This document shows positions 1-12,649 of a DNA stretch of 64,000 nucleotides, piece after piece. This stretch comes from Circinella minor (Eukaryota; Mucoromycota; Mucoromycetes; Mucorales; Lichtheimiaceae). Location of the stretch: contig JAEPRB010000137.1 in assembly GCA_016758965.1 (NCBI GenBank), positions 1 to 64,000 of the forward strand. Direction: 5' to 3'. The notes beneath the pieces were generated by a model. That model did no database searches and was not told where the DNA came from. It was given only the letters and a program-made list of their open reading frames with translations. Positions within the stretch are counted from its first letter, which is position 1. Every line of letters begins with the position of its first letter. A program made the position numbers and the translations under genes.

Positions 1-145
1 TTATTAATGTTACACATATTACCATATATAGAAAATTAGGGCCAAAAAATTCATGTTTTAATAGTCCAAAAATTGGATAAATGTATATTTGAATTGTATT
101 TTAAAAAAAGTATAAATAAAAACAGAATCGGATGACGGAGGGAGT

Positions 146-150
<5 letters not shown>

Positions 151-181
<31 letters not shown>

Positions 182-189
182 CTTTCTCT

Positions 190-229
<40 letters not shown>

Positions 230-230
230 T
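151..230. repeat. poly-T/(CT)n pyrimidine tract
   Basis: About 30 T are followed by a (CT)/(CTTT) microsatellite and a further T run, ending about 100 bp before the LIS1 ATG. Pyrimidine-rich runs just upstream of start codons recur in this window, so this is probably part of the LIS1 promoter or 5' leader as well as a simple repeat. Confidence 0.75.
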
Positions 231-330
231 CCTCCCCGCTTTTTCATACAACAAAATCTCGCGGCACCAAAGTTTTTTTTTATCAGATTCATATTAATAC
301 ACCCTCCCCATCTATATTTCATTTTGAAAA

Positions 331-2332
331 ATGACTACCATCCTTTCTGAACGTCAGAGGGATGAGCTGTGAGTTTTTTTTTTTAATATTATTATTTTAA
401 TTATTCAATGTGCACATGTGTGTTTGGGGTGGTTTTTTTTTTTTTTTTACTTTACCTTTTTTTGGGGATAAAAAAAAAAATAAAGAGGAAAACAGACGGA
501 AAAGGGAGTTTATGATAAAACAAGTATGGGGAGAAAGATACAACAAAAAAAAAGCTCCTTTTTATTATATGAACTTTTCTTATATGGTTTATAAATATAT
601 ATATTTGGCATGAAATAATAATAATAATAATAAAACTTATGTATATATATATATATATTATATATTGTTTGTATTTGTTCTCTAGGCACAAGGCCATCCT
701 CGATTATCTGAACGCTGGCGGCTTTTCCGAATCGTTTGGCGCACTACAAAAAGAGACTCAGAACGAAGACTTCATTCCCGATCCAAAGACAAAATATGCC
801 GGTTTACTTGAAAAAAAGTGGACATCTGTCATTCGATTACAGAAGAAGGTAATTTGCCAAGATATTTTATATATACTCTATACATAATATGATAGATTTG
901 ATTTTAGAATTACATTTTTATATAATTAAAAATAGAATACTAAAATGTATATAATTAGATAATGGATTTAGAAAGTAAAGCCAACCAAATGCAAGAAGAA
1001 CTTAATAATGCACCTGTTCGCAAGCAAACTAGTTCTGTCGATTGGATTCCTCGACCACCCGAAAAACATGATTTAACTGGTCACCGTAATCCTATTACAT
1101 GTGTCACATTCCATCCCGTTTATCAAATCTTGGCTTCTGCATCTGAAGATACTACTATTAAAATTTGGGATTATGAATCGGGAGATTTTGAATGTACTTT
1201 GAAGGGTCATACTAAAGCAGTGCAAGATTTATCTTTTGACCCTAAAGGAAACTATCTTGTTTCTTGTTCTGCCGATCTTACAATTAAAGTGTGGGACGTT
1301 AATAATGATTATAAATGTATCAAGACTTTGTATGGTCATGACCATAGTGTTTCTTCAGTTGCCTTCTTACCTTCGGGTGATAAGATTGTTTCCGCTTCAC
1401 GAGATAAATCAATCAAGGTTTGGGACTTTGCTTCTGGTTATTGTACAAAAACCTATTCAGGACATCTTGAATGGGTTCGATCTGTTGTACCAAGTGAAGA
1501 TGGTCGATTACTTGTTACTTCTTCCAATGATCAGGTACGTAAAAAATAAATAGTAAATATATAAGTAAAAATTTATTAGATATTTGTATGCTAAACATTT
1601 ATTTTTATTTTTGTAATAATTGATTATCTAATAAAATAAAACAGACAGCTCGACTTTGGGATACTCAAACAGGTGAATCCAAGGTTGAATTCCGTGGTCA
1701 CGAGCATGTTGTAGAGTGTGCTATATTTGTACCAGGCAATGCATATCAATATATTCAAGAATTGATTGGTGATGAGGTAATAATTGCATATGGACATATA
1801 TTAACATGTGGAGTTTTTTTTTTTTAATTAAAAATTGAGGATTAATTTTGTTAATGACAAATTTAATCATTCTTATTACTAGACTTCTAAATCAAAGGAT
1901 CAAGGTATGCCAGGACGTTATGTGATAACAGGATCAAGAGACAAAACCATTAAGGTCTGGGATAGCAGCGGACAAATGTTGCATACATTTATTGGACATG
2001 ATAACTGGGTCCGCGGATTGGTTGTACATCCTAGTGGTAAATATTTGTTAAGTGCTTCTGATGATAAAACCATCAAGATTTGGGATTTGAAAACAGGTCG
2101 TTGCATGAAAACTTTGGAAGCCCATGATCATTTCGTCACTTGCATATCGTAAGTTTTTTTTTTCTGTATATATATTTGTTAATGATTTTTACATACAACT
2201 CTTTCCCCCCGAAAAGGAAAAAAAATAATATTGAATATTTTTTATTATTTATCATTTAGGTACTGTCATATTAGTCCTGTTGTTGCTACAGGAAGTGTGG
2301 ATCAAACTGTGAAAATTTGGCAATGTCGATAA
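331..2332 (+). CDS. PAC1: LIS1/PAC1/NudF dynein regulator
   Basis: Six exons: 331-368, 686-848, 959-1534, 1645-1776, 1883-2148 and 2260-2332. Joined they encode 415 aa, close to the about 410 aa of animal LIS1, and every junction is GT-AG with phase kept. An N-terminal LisH segment (about residues 9-38, with [13 protein letters not shown]) dimerises the protein. A coiled coil of about 30 residues follows, ending in VIRLQKKIMDLE, then seven WD40 repeats with repeated GH...IKVWD blocks. In the known family, LIS1/PAC1 binds the dynein motor domain with Nde1/NudE and supports nuclear migration and minus-end transport along hyphal microtubules. The first ATG after the pyrimidine tract is the start; the first intron (317 bp) is the largest and most A/T-rich. 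Some blade sequences are near-repeats of each other, as is normal for WD40. Identity is very secure. Confidence 0.95.
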
Positions 2333-3553
2333 TTTTATACTTGCTCTACATATCATTATTATTATTATTATTCCACTTCTTTCCAAAGTGTTCTATTTCC
2401 AATTATTATCAAAAAACTAACCTTGGGGAGTATTGTTTTTTTTTTATTTCTCCCTTTTCTTTCTCTATCTTTTTTTTTTATCTAAAAAATTATGTGTATG
2501 TGAATTTATAAATACTATATACCCACTACACATTATTGCTCTGACTGTATAATTCTTCCCTTCTATACTTCTTCTCTCACCCCATCCCTACCTTTTTTTT
2601 TTCCTTCCTCCTCTCTCTATTTCAATTTCCCCACTTTTTTTTTATAAATTCATTCTGTATAGTCTTTTATATTTTTTTTTCACTCTCTCTCTCTTTGGTT
2701 TTTTAGGGGAAAGAAAAGTAAAAGAAAAAAGTTTAACAAACCAACCAACAACAATCTTAATAATATATACACTTTTTTCTTTATCTCTTTTCTTTTTCTT
2801 TACCCTTCTTCTCTCTTTTTTCTTTATAATCCTTTAAAACCTGAAAACTTTTCTTTTTTCCCCTCTTTTTCTTTTGCAAACGTCCAACATATACCTCTTT
2901 TTCTTTTTCTTTTTAAAAACCCAACATTATTGGTAATATCTTCTTTTACTTTATATATTTTTTGATAACTCATTTATAGATATTGAATTGTTGATTCTTG
3001 TTATACATATTTGTTGTTAGGGGTTGTAAAAGAAAAAAAGGGACTCCTTGTCATATCACAACAATAATAATAAAAAACATAAACAAATTGTTGTCAAGGC
3101 AACAAATTAATAAACGTATTTGCTTGTTATAGAAATGATGTTATTTTATAAGTATGTAGATCAATAATGCCCGCATTTATACTATGAGTAAATAGTAAAA
3201 AATTTAACAGTTACAACAGTATATTTTACTTTCTATATAACGTAATAAATAATCTGCCCAGTGGAGTAAAAAACTTAATGTTTATGCGAAAGACCAACCG
3301 GTAAAATTTAAAAACTTAAGAATTGAGTTACATGACTAAGGATCATTAGTGTGGTACAATGCCCTGTTTTAACTTTCACTCCCCACTTTTTTTTTTCAAT
3401 AGTTCCTGAAAAGCCAGTGTGTCAGCAACATCTGAGTTTTTATTTTTTTTAGTACTTTTGTTGCTTATTTAATTCTCGGTGTAATTGTTTCATACTTTTT
3501 CTTTTTCTTCTTTGTTAACCCCTCTCTTTCTTTTTACACTTAAAATAATAATA
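2333..3553. other. intergenic, LIS1 to carnitine acetyltransferase
   Basis: LIS1 3' region followed by the acetyltransferase promoter. It holds many T- and CT-rich runs and short TATA-like stretches. I see no conserved reading frame or RNA gene in it. Confidence 0.6.
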
Positions 3554-6098
3554 ATGTCTATTCGTGCACTCGGTCTCCGGAACGTTGCTAGATTCGCAAC
3601 TGCTCCTCGCCCTGTAAGTTCTTTCTTTTTTTTTTTTCTTGGGTGCAATTTTTTTTGACAGTTGTTCATTCCCAACGAACTTGTTGTTTAGTGGAGAATG
3701 ATCAACTTTTTTGAAATGACAAAAAATAAAAACTTAGTTCTTATTCAAACTTTTTATTTATAATTATAGTCAACCACTATGGCTTTCCGCCGAGGTATGG
3801 CTTCTGCTCAACCTGTTCCTAAGACACCTTTGGATACTAGTGCACCTGGACCTATGCTCCGTTATCAAAACAACTTGCCTAAATTACCTGTACCTGCTCT
3901 TGGTCCTACGATGCAAAAATATTTGAAATCTGTCAAGGCTGTTGTAAGCGAAGAAGAATACAAGCGTACTGAAGCTGCTGTTAAGGAATTCGAAACTAGT
4001 GGTGTTGGTGCTAAACTTCAAGAACGTTTGGTCAAACATGCAAGCAACCCTCAAGTTAAAAATTGGTTGGACGAATGGTGGTTAGAATCCGCTTATATGG
4101 GCTATCGTGATCCTGTTGTGATTTATGTCAGTTATTTCTTTTATTATAAGGATGATAAGTTGCGCAAGTTACCTGCTCAACGTGCTGCCGCTATCACCAC
4201 TGCTGCTCTTGAATTCAAGAAACAAGTTGTAGAGTAAGCTATTGATTTTTTTTTCATCTGTTTACTATTTGGGATTTTTTTTACCAATGGCAAGATTATT
4301 GTGCTGGGTTATGTTTTAGTTTGAACGGGGATTAGAAGGAGAAAAAAAAAGGAGAAAAAGAGGGTACCTATGCGGGTATAATTTTTGGAAATGATGGTAG
4401 ACGGACTGGCTGGATAAATGATAGTTTAACATCTATATATGAGTTAATTAACTAAAAAAAATCTTTAACTTTTACCGGAAAAAATAGGAAGACTCTTGAA
4501 CCCGAATATGCAAAGGGTGAACCTATGTGTATGGACTCTTATAAGTACATGTTCAATAACTGCCGTATTCCCAAGAAACCATCTGATATTGAAATTGCTT
4601 ATGACCCTATCCAACATACTCATATTGTTGCTATCCGTAAGAACAAGTTTTATGTCATCGATACCGTCCATAACGGTCAACAATTATCTACCAAGGAACT
4701 GGAACAACAGTTTGAACGTGTCATTGAAACCGCTGGTAATGAACAAGGTCCTGCTGTTGGTGCATTGACTACCGAAAACAGAGATAACTGGACTGAGGTA
4801 ATGATCATTATGAATATACATTTTTCGGGTGGGAATGAATTAACTATATATATGGTGGTTTCAAAAAAAAGAGGTGATAGAATTCTTAGCGGGGTTTATC
4901 CGGGAATTATACCCCACATTAATTTTTTTTATCATGGGAAAATCTGAAACATTACATCAAAAAAATCTAAACATTATCATTATTGTTATTGTTATAGTAC
5001 CGCGAAACTTTGTTGGCTGCCAACCCCGAAAATAAGAAATTATTAGAACAAATCGAATCTGCGTCATTTGTCGTCTGTTTAGATGATTCTACTCCCGTGA
5101 CCCGTGACGAAGGTTCTCGTGCCTGTTGGCACGGCAACGGTAGTAACCGTTTCTTTGATAAGCCTCTTCAATTCATTGTCTTTGACAATGGTAAGGCCGG
5201 TTTCAACGGCGAACACTCTTGTATGGATGGTACTGCCACTTGTCGTTTGAATGAATATGTCACCGACGGTTTGGCCCGTAACACTGTTGACCATGGTTCC
5301 AATGAAATCCGTGCCAACTTGCCCGAACCATCCCCAATGAACTTCCAACTGAACGATACCCTTACACAAAACATTCAATCTGCCCAACAAAACTTTGATA
5401 CCTTGATTGGTAAACATGAATTAACCGTTTTGGCCTATCAAGCTTACGGTAAGGATAAGATCAAGAAGTTTAAATCTTCTCCTGATGGTTATGCTCAAAT
5501 GGTCATTCAATTGGCTTACTACAAGATGTTTGGTACTTCGCGTCCTACTTATGAATCCGCTCAAACCCGTAAGTTCCAATTGGGTCGTACTGAAACTGCT
5601 CGTACCGTAACAGAAGAATCTGTTGCTTTCTGTAAGGCCATGGAAGATCCCCATCTTTCCCGTGAAGATAAAATTGCTGCCTTCCGTGCTGCTGTCAAGG
5701 TTCAAGGCGCCAATATGGCCGAGTGTGTCAATGCCCATGGTGCCGATCGCCATTTGTTTGGTTTGAAGAAGAGTTTACAACCTGGTGAAGAAGCTCCTGC
5801 ATTATTCACTGACCCTAACTATGCTTACTCTCAACATTGGTATTTATCCACTTCTCAGTTGTCTTCAGAACACTTTGATGGTTATGGTTGGGGTCAAGTC
5901 GTTAATGATGGTTTCGGTTGTGCCTACATGATTAAGAAGAATGCATTGCAATTCAATGTTGCTAGCGTTAAGGATTTGGAAGTCCATGGCAAGAAATATG
6001 TCAATGGTACTCATCACTTTAAGCAATGTCTTGAAAATGCCGCTAACGAACTTGGGGAACTCTTGTCCACCGAATTGGATGCTCAAGCCAAATTGTAA
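3554..6098 (+). CDS. CAT2: carnitine O-acetyltransferase, dual-targeted type
   Basis: Four exons (3554-3613, 3770-4233, 4488-4797, 4998-6098) encode 644 aa. The enzyme moves acetyl groups between CoA and carnitine, so acetyl units can leave peroxisomes and enter mitochondria. Family signatures are the N-terminal LPKLPVPAL, MGYRDPVVIYVSYFF, the catalytic-His motif FNGEHSCMDGT (His about residue 351) and HGADRHLFGL near the C-terminus. Exon 1 encodes a basic, acid-free peptide (MSIRALGLRNVARF) that looks like a mitochondrial presequence. Exon 2 carries an in-frame ATG at 3779 (Met24), and the protein ends in AKL, a classic peroxisomal PTS1. This is the arrangement known for yeast Cat2, where one gene supplies both organelles. 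Introns are GT-AG and in phase. Identification is secure; dual targeting is inferred. Confidence 0.95.
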
Positions 6099-6807
6099 AT
6101 TATATACTATACACATGTATAAAAAAATTCTCTCTCTTCTCTTTCATCTTTGATATTACTATAATACCATACATATCCCCCCCCCTACTTTCCTCTTTTC
6201 TATATACAAAATTAACCTACTTTTGATTTCTTTTTTTTATACACGCTTTTTACACACATACACAAACAATCTCTAGCTCTATCTATCTATTTTTCTTTCT
6301 TTTTCTATATGTAACCACTCCTTCAAATGGATCAAAGTGTACCAAAATAGCCTCGGATGGCAAATCCTAACGTGCAACTTTATCATTTTACATTTTGTTA
6401 GATTTTATATAAATTTAATCTCTTAACATAACCATGCTCACAGTATACACATTTTTACATATAACCAAAATAAAAAAAAAAGAGTATGAACGAAACAAAA
6501 TATACAAAGTTTAATATACTGGGAGAAAACAAATGAGAGAGGGAAGGTTATTGAGGATGATTTATGGATGATTTCCTATGTACTATATATTATTGTTATG
6601 GTACAATAAAATTAAAATAAAAAAAAATAGAGAGAAAAAGAGGTGAGTGTGAAAAAAAAATCGCTCAAAAAGAAGAGGATTGGATATTTAGCTGATGGGA
6701 AGAAAAAAGAAGAAGTATAAAGTATAAGATATAAACATTTATGCTCGGGACATAATAATAATAATAATAATAAACAATAACAAGATAATAAAGATCGGTT
6801 TGTTTTT
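6099..6807. other. convergent intergenic spacer
   Basis: 3' regions of two convergent genes. It contains CT-rich runs and an (ATA)n microsatellite near 6751-6772. No reading frame or RNA gene is evident. Confidence 0.6.
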
Positions 6808-7872
6808 TCATGCTTGTTGGATTTTTGCTAAAATGGTTTCCAATTCTCTGATACGTTGTCGGTAAGAAGATACGTCATGCTGCAGCAATTTAATATGGTC
6901 AACGGATTTACGAAGAATATGACCTTTATTTGGTTTGTTCCCGGTTCCCCCTGCACTATTGCTGCTGCACTCATCCAACATGTGTTCTGGCAAAAGTGTA
7001 CCCAATTCCTGAATTCTTTCATTAATATTTTCTCTTCTTCGTCGTTCCACTATACATAATAATATACAAAAAAAAAAGTTATAATTAATACTATTACACT
7101 TGGGTTTATTTTTATTAGTGTGTTTAGATAAGATACCCTTTCCTCTCCTCCTTTTTTTCCAAAGTTTATTTCATCATCTGACACATATATACAGATATAG
7201 ATATATTTATATTTATATTACTGTTATAATTATTAAATATTTACCAGCATTGTGCGACTCCCGCCTCCGTCTCTTTTTTTCCATCATCATTTGTAAACTA
7301 TTGTATAGAAAGAAAAAAATATAACCCGATTTATTAATAAATAAAAATAAAAATAAAAAAAACTCCATTTTTACTTACTTCATTTGGACTGCATAATCAT
7401 CCTGCAAACTGCCATGCTGTGGTGGCTGTGGTTGTAATGCCAAGGCACCCGGGTTCATATGACCTGGTGAAGAGGTCGAATAAAAATCATTAAACCCGAT
7501 TTCGGCCGGGGCGGACATGGGAAAAGGGGGCCATCGTCGGGAAGGTGAAGAAGAAGCAAATGAATATTCTGATGGTGATTCTTCATTATTGTTATTATTT
7601 GATGATGATGATAAAAGACCTCCTACTCCATGTTGATAATCCATAGATGGGGGTGGTGGATGAGTTGGAATATGATGAGGATGAGTAGCAGATGAACCAT
7701 TATTATATTGTTGTTGTTTATTATAGTCAAGATCATCAAAGTCATGTAATGGTGACAAATAAGAATCATCTTCAAGTGAAAAATCATCTTGGTGAGGTTG
7801 TTGCCATCCTTCTGGTTGTTGCGTAGCAAGTAAATGATAAGGCGTTGGATTGCGTAGCTTTCTTTGTGTCAT
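6808..7872 (-). CDS. bHLH(-zipper) transcription factor, MiT/TFE-like
   Basis: Three exons on the minus strand (7872-7379, 7297-7245, 7049-6808) encode 262 aa. The first about 165 residues are low-complexity, rich in Q, P, S, N and H with acidic patches, as in activation domains. The bHLH starts near residue 172 (KKRRRRESHNAVERRRR) and runs through NINERIQELGTLLPE, a loop with SNSAGGTG, then helix 2 with KGHILRKSVDHI. It ends in a short leucine-rich coiled extension (IRELETILAKI). The basic region has the His/Glu/Arg set (H180, E184, R188) of class B factors that read CACGTG. NIN-RI-ELGTLLP and KG-IL--SVD-I are closest, from memory of the family, to animal MITF/TFEB, which control lysosome and nutrient genes. 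Splice junctions restore the basic region exactly. Target genes are unknown. Confidence 0.9.
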
Positions 7873-7967
7873 GATTTCTCTTATTGTTGCCGTGGAGTAA
7901 CCTAGGAGACAAGATAATATATCGTTTTTTTTTAAAAAAAAAAAAAAGTTATAATATATTTTTTGTG

Positions 7968-7995
7968 GAAAGAAAGAAAGAAAGAAAGAAAGAAA
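7968..7995. repeat. (GAAA)n microsatellite
   Basis: Seven perfect GAAA units lie about 100 bp upstream of the MiT/TFE-like bHLH start. On the gene's strand this is a TTTC pyrimidine tract, matching promoter tracts at other genes here. Confidence 0.8.
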
Positions 7996-9684
7996 ATAAA
8001 GTAAAATAAAATAAAATACGACGATAAATATAATTTATATACACACGGAGTTACGCTGTTCTGTAAGATTTTTTGATAGAGGAGCACACAAGTGTATGGG
8101 TATACAAACACAAATATAAAAAGGAATCATTTGAACAAAGCACATGACATTAACAAAATTGGTTTTAAGCAAGAAAAATGGCCCGTGCATGCGTAGTGGC
8201 ATCATCATCGCATTTTATGTACCTTGTTTTCTAAGAAACACATTTTTTGCGCGGGCAAAAAATAAGAAAGAAAACGAGGTCGGGATATTAATGTTTGAAA
8301 AATCATGCAAAGCAAATTTCAAACAATAAAAAAAAATCGTTTAATAAAAATGGAAAGGAAAACGGTTCGCACATTCGATGAAACCTTCTATTAAAAAAAC
8401 GAAGTTAGTTTACTGACAAAATTTATTCTTCCATTTTGGCAGATTCTCGGGTGGCCCTATGAGTTATATTCACAAAATAAAATAACTATTTTTGAACGGA
8501 TGGTGACTTTGAAGTTAGTTGTTCCTCTTTAAACACTACTATATTAATTTGTGTGCATTAACTATTTTACATTTAGTCCTGTAACAAAATAAACAGGTGA
8601 CAACATAATAATAATACTTTTTTTAAACTTTTTTAATAAATACGTATGAGAAACACTGTTTTTGTGAAAAAAAAGTCATGGGCAAAGGAGAATGATTAGT
8701 TGCATACGTAATTTACTCTTTGTAATTTACTACTTGTTTTGGATATTAGCTCTTCTTTCTTTTTATTAATATAAATATATGTAGATATATGCATAACTAA
8801 AGTCACATGATGCTTGTATCTCTTTTTTTAAATGGAATAAGACCAAAGAGCACAAAAGTAAAAAAAAAAAATTGCGTAGCCATTTTAAATTATTGACACC
8901 ATAGTTTTTCATCGTCACGTCATATGCTTGTACACAAATTTCGAAACACAAGCATATACATTTTTTCTGTCCAAATAGCTTCAAAAATCAAAAAAGAAAA
9001 TATGCATCTACACTAAAACATTTAAATCGATTTTTTTAAGTGGGAAAAACTGTGGAGCTATAGGACGAAAAAAAAAAAACTAGTTTTAACTGTGTCAGTC
9101 GGACATAGTAAATAAAATAGATAGGCCTGTTAGTACTCTGGTAGGAGACTGTTGTTGAAATGTTCATATTGACATGTAATACTTAGCAATTTGTTATTAT
9201 AGTAGTGTTTGTATAGCTATTACTCGTATGTATAATCATAAAATGTTGTTGAGTTGCTCTTGAAGTCGAAAAAAGTACAAGATATGGAAAGCATTTAGTC
9301 AACAACGAGGAGAATCATTTATTGTGTATTATATATTCTTGATAGTTGGTACAGCAATCCAGAATTTATAGATAGAAAGTGATAATGTGGTAAAATCGTT
9401 GTATGGTTACTTTTATGCAATAAAGAAACACAAGATTCATGACAGTGATACCTTATCATACTGTAGTATTATGTACAACCGTCTCAGTTACAGACAGGTA
9501 GATTATTAAAAGAAATATGTATAACAATTTAGATTATTATTTTTTCACCAGATATGTTATCTCATCACCAACCTTTCATAATGTAATGTTTTTATATACA
9601 TATATATTTTAAACCAACCTCCTTATTTTTTCTTTTATTCAAAAAATTCCCCTGCTTCTCCTTTCCATTTCCCAAAAAAAAAAA

Positions 9685-9903
9685 ATGGAAGGATATGGAA
9701 AGCAAATATGGAATCTTGCCGAAACCTTCTTCTTTTTTTGTACGATACTCAAATCAATAAGCATCTTGAAAATATTTGTACCCCTTATTATAATGCTTGT
9801 TATATTAGTATATAAATTTATCTCTATAACTAATAATAATCTCCCTTTGCTTGTAATGACTTCCTATATTCATAATAATTGCTTAAAAGGAGAATCTATA
9901 TAA
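9685..9903 (+). CDS. candidate small membrane protein (uncertain)
   Basis: A 72-aa ORF with one strongly hydrophobic stretch (about residues 27-48, including IFVPLIIMLVILVYKF). Its only support is context. TATA-like sequence lies about 90 bp upstream, followed by a pyrimidine-rich leader and an A-run directly before ATGGAAGG, the same layout as clear genes in this window. I recognise no family. A+T-rich DNA readily gives chance ORFs rich in I, L, F and K, so this could be noise. Confidence 0.25.
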   Translation: MEGYGKQIWNLAETFFFFCTILKSISILKIFVPLIIMLVILVYKFISITNNNLPLLVMTSYIHNNCLKGESI

Positions 9904-12192
9904 AAAGAGATTTGGAGTACACATTAAATAGTACTAGTACTGATAGAAGATAAATAATTTTTACTTTCGTTTATTAGTTCCTGTTGATATAAAGGTTGGA
10001 GCCTCTCTTGCTTTTAAATCGTATTTTATTTTATGAGTCACCACATCTTATTTTATTGATTTTTACGCGTAATACCGGATTCTATAAAATAAAGGAATAC
10101 ATTGATAAGAAAATAGTCTCATCATTTATGCATTCATTCATTCGTCATTCATCAAGCAATCAATTTAATTACTATTATCACTACTTTTTATATAAAAATG
10201 CTTATCTCTACTGAATACTTTAAGATATTACTACGTAATGTAAATAATAATTTATTCTTGTTAGCAAACTAGAATAAATTAACACAGGATAGGCATATAT
10301 ATTGGGAGATAGAGGAGAAAGGCAAAGAAGAAGAAAAGAGCGGAAAAATCAACGGTTTTTAACCTTATACATTTGTTATTCTGTGAATATAATTTTTATG
10401 AGATTTCTCCTTTTTTTCATTCTTCGTGCATTTATTTACTATAAACTCTTAAGGTTTTTAATAACGAAAAGACCGATTTCTCTTGTTATTGTAACCGTTA
10501 TATATATAGTATTACTGTTACGTATGTGCAATACGAGTAGTACCGCTACCATATTACTATCTAAAGAGAAAAAGCCTCACATTATTACGTCGTGCTATCT
10601 TTCAATATCTTTTTCTCTCTTTTTTTTTTGGATTTTTTAGAAATGAAAAAAAAAGAACATACTTTTAATAAAAGCATCTTACAAATTGGAAAAATGAAGA
10701 CTTTTTATTATGTACGTGGTAGCGATCATTTGAAATATTAACCAGCCTTTTTAATTCTTTTGACATTATTTTCACCAATGCGATAATTAATATATTGAAT
10801 TATTTTTTGTCTACGTTACTTGACCGAGGAATTACATTCATTTTTTGATTCTATTGCGTAGAAATAATAGCACGGTATGTACATCAATCTTAGTGATTAC
10901 CAAACTTAAACTTTACATTATTAAATCCACACATGATGCTAGATCTCCTTATTTTTTGCAGATATAGATGAAGAATATAAATTGATGCCACCCACTTGGT
11001 TTTATGATGTACAATATGAGGGATCGACAACAAATTCTATCTTTTTTTTATTGATTACACTAATCAAATCTACAGGAGCAGTAATGCAAAAGAATAACAA
11101 ACAAATGAATAAATAAAATTGCGTAATATGTCTTAACTATTTTATTACTGACATTACTTATTAAAAAAAAATTAATAATAATAATAATAGAGCTGTTATT
11201 GAAAGTAAATACCGTTACAGTAAATAATAAATAGTAATTATAATAATAATAATAATAATAATAATAATGTATACAGACTTTTTCTTTCTGTTTTGTTACG
11301 AGCAACTTGTCAAGTAGTAATGAAATGAAGAAAGTCATAGTCATAGAAAAAGGTCAATGACAATGATGGACTTCTTTACAGATTAAGGTAAAAAAAAGAA
11401 TATTATACAGTACTTTGAATAAAAATCAATCAACTTTGTCATAGAGTATTATCACTAATATTATATTTAGTTAAAATGCAATGCAGCCTTTTTTTTTATT
11501 TTACGTACAAACTACCTATAATATGTTAGAAATTGAAACAAAAAAGGAGAAATGAACTTGTCAATTATTTAGATTAAATTGATACATGTGAGCTATCTGT
11601 AGTTACTAAGATAATAATGACTAAATAGAGTACGTACTACAAAGACAATTACATAACCAAAAATAACTCTATCTCTAGTATTATGTATATTATGCATGGG
11701 TAGAATAAGGTATTTTATATAATTATGCTTTATGTAATAAATGATTGTACTGTAGTAATAGTAAAAAGTAACCAGGGACAGTATAGTAAAAGCAGTACAT
11801 ATGTATTATAGCCAATACGTTTAAAGAAAATATTTGTATAATACGTAGAAAAAAATTATAATAATTAAAAAGATCATTTTCTAGTATCAAACTAGCTTTA
11901 TCTTTTTTGGTTCAAAGGAAAAACTATACATACGTATTAACACGAAAAAAAAGAAGGAAAAAAATAGTGAATTATATAAAAGAAATGTTTGTGTTTGAAT
12001 GTGTGTTTTGAGAGAATAGTGTTGCGTATATACATACATGTAAAAAAAACAATTGTTGTTATTTGACGATGTTGTATAAAAATAGAATAAATAAGGTTAA
12101 GCAAAAGAAAACGAATGACAAACAAGAGGGAAAAAGAGTGATGGTATATGATTTTTATGAAGAGAAAGAGTAAATATATTAAAGCCCCTTCC

Positions 12193-12649
12193 CTAACGAA
12201 TGACAGGTGCTTGTTGTTGTTGTTGCTGAGGAGACCATTCTTGATAAGCTTGGCTTTCTTGATAACGTAATAACATCTGTTCAATAAATTGATGTCGGAC
12301 TTGGGCAGATAATCTGTGTCGTGGTGATGGGGTATTGGTATGTACCTTAGAATGCCGTCGTAAATTACTTACTACTGCGAAACATTTTCCACATCCAGGA
12401 CTATATCGTGATGAAATTGAATAAATATAAAGAATCACATTAGAACTTATATTAAAAAGAAAAATAAAGCTGTTTATATTCATACCTTGAACATTGAAAT
12501 GGCTTTTCGCCAGTATGTGTGTACATGTGTGTTTGTAATGCACTTGGACGACTAAATAACTTACTACAAACATTACACCGGTGTCGTTTTTCATTATGGT
12601 AATGCTTTTTTGTCTTCTGTCTTTGTTGCTTTTGAGTGGTTGAAGACAT
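12193..12649 (-). CDS. small C2H2 zinc-finger protein
   Basis: Two exons on the minus strand (12649-12486, 12400-12193) encode 123 aa. After a basic N-terminus ([18 protein letters not shown]) come two adjacent C2H2 fingers. The first is [21 protein letters not shown] with a TGEKPF linker. The second is interrupted by the intron after FQCS and completed in exon 2 as a C-x4-C finger, [21 protein letters not shown]. The C-terminus is basic, then Q-rich. Two tandem fingers with a TGEKP linker indicate a sequence-specific DNA-binding protein. Splicing is needed to make finger 2, which supports the model. The start is the first in-frame ATG. The specific regulator and its targets are unknown. About 5.8 kb of gene-free DNA lies upstream. 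Confidence 0.88.

Larger units (their letters stand above)
7873..12192. other. 4.3-kb gene-poor region upstream of the bHLH gene
   Basis: Very A+T-rich and lacking convincing conserved exons. It holds several TACGTA palindromes, an (AAT)n run near 11240-11268 and one small candidate ORF (9685-9903, listed separately). It is probably regulatory DNA for the bHLH gene on its left, perhaps with non-coding transcripts. Confidence 0.5.
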
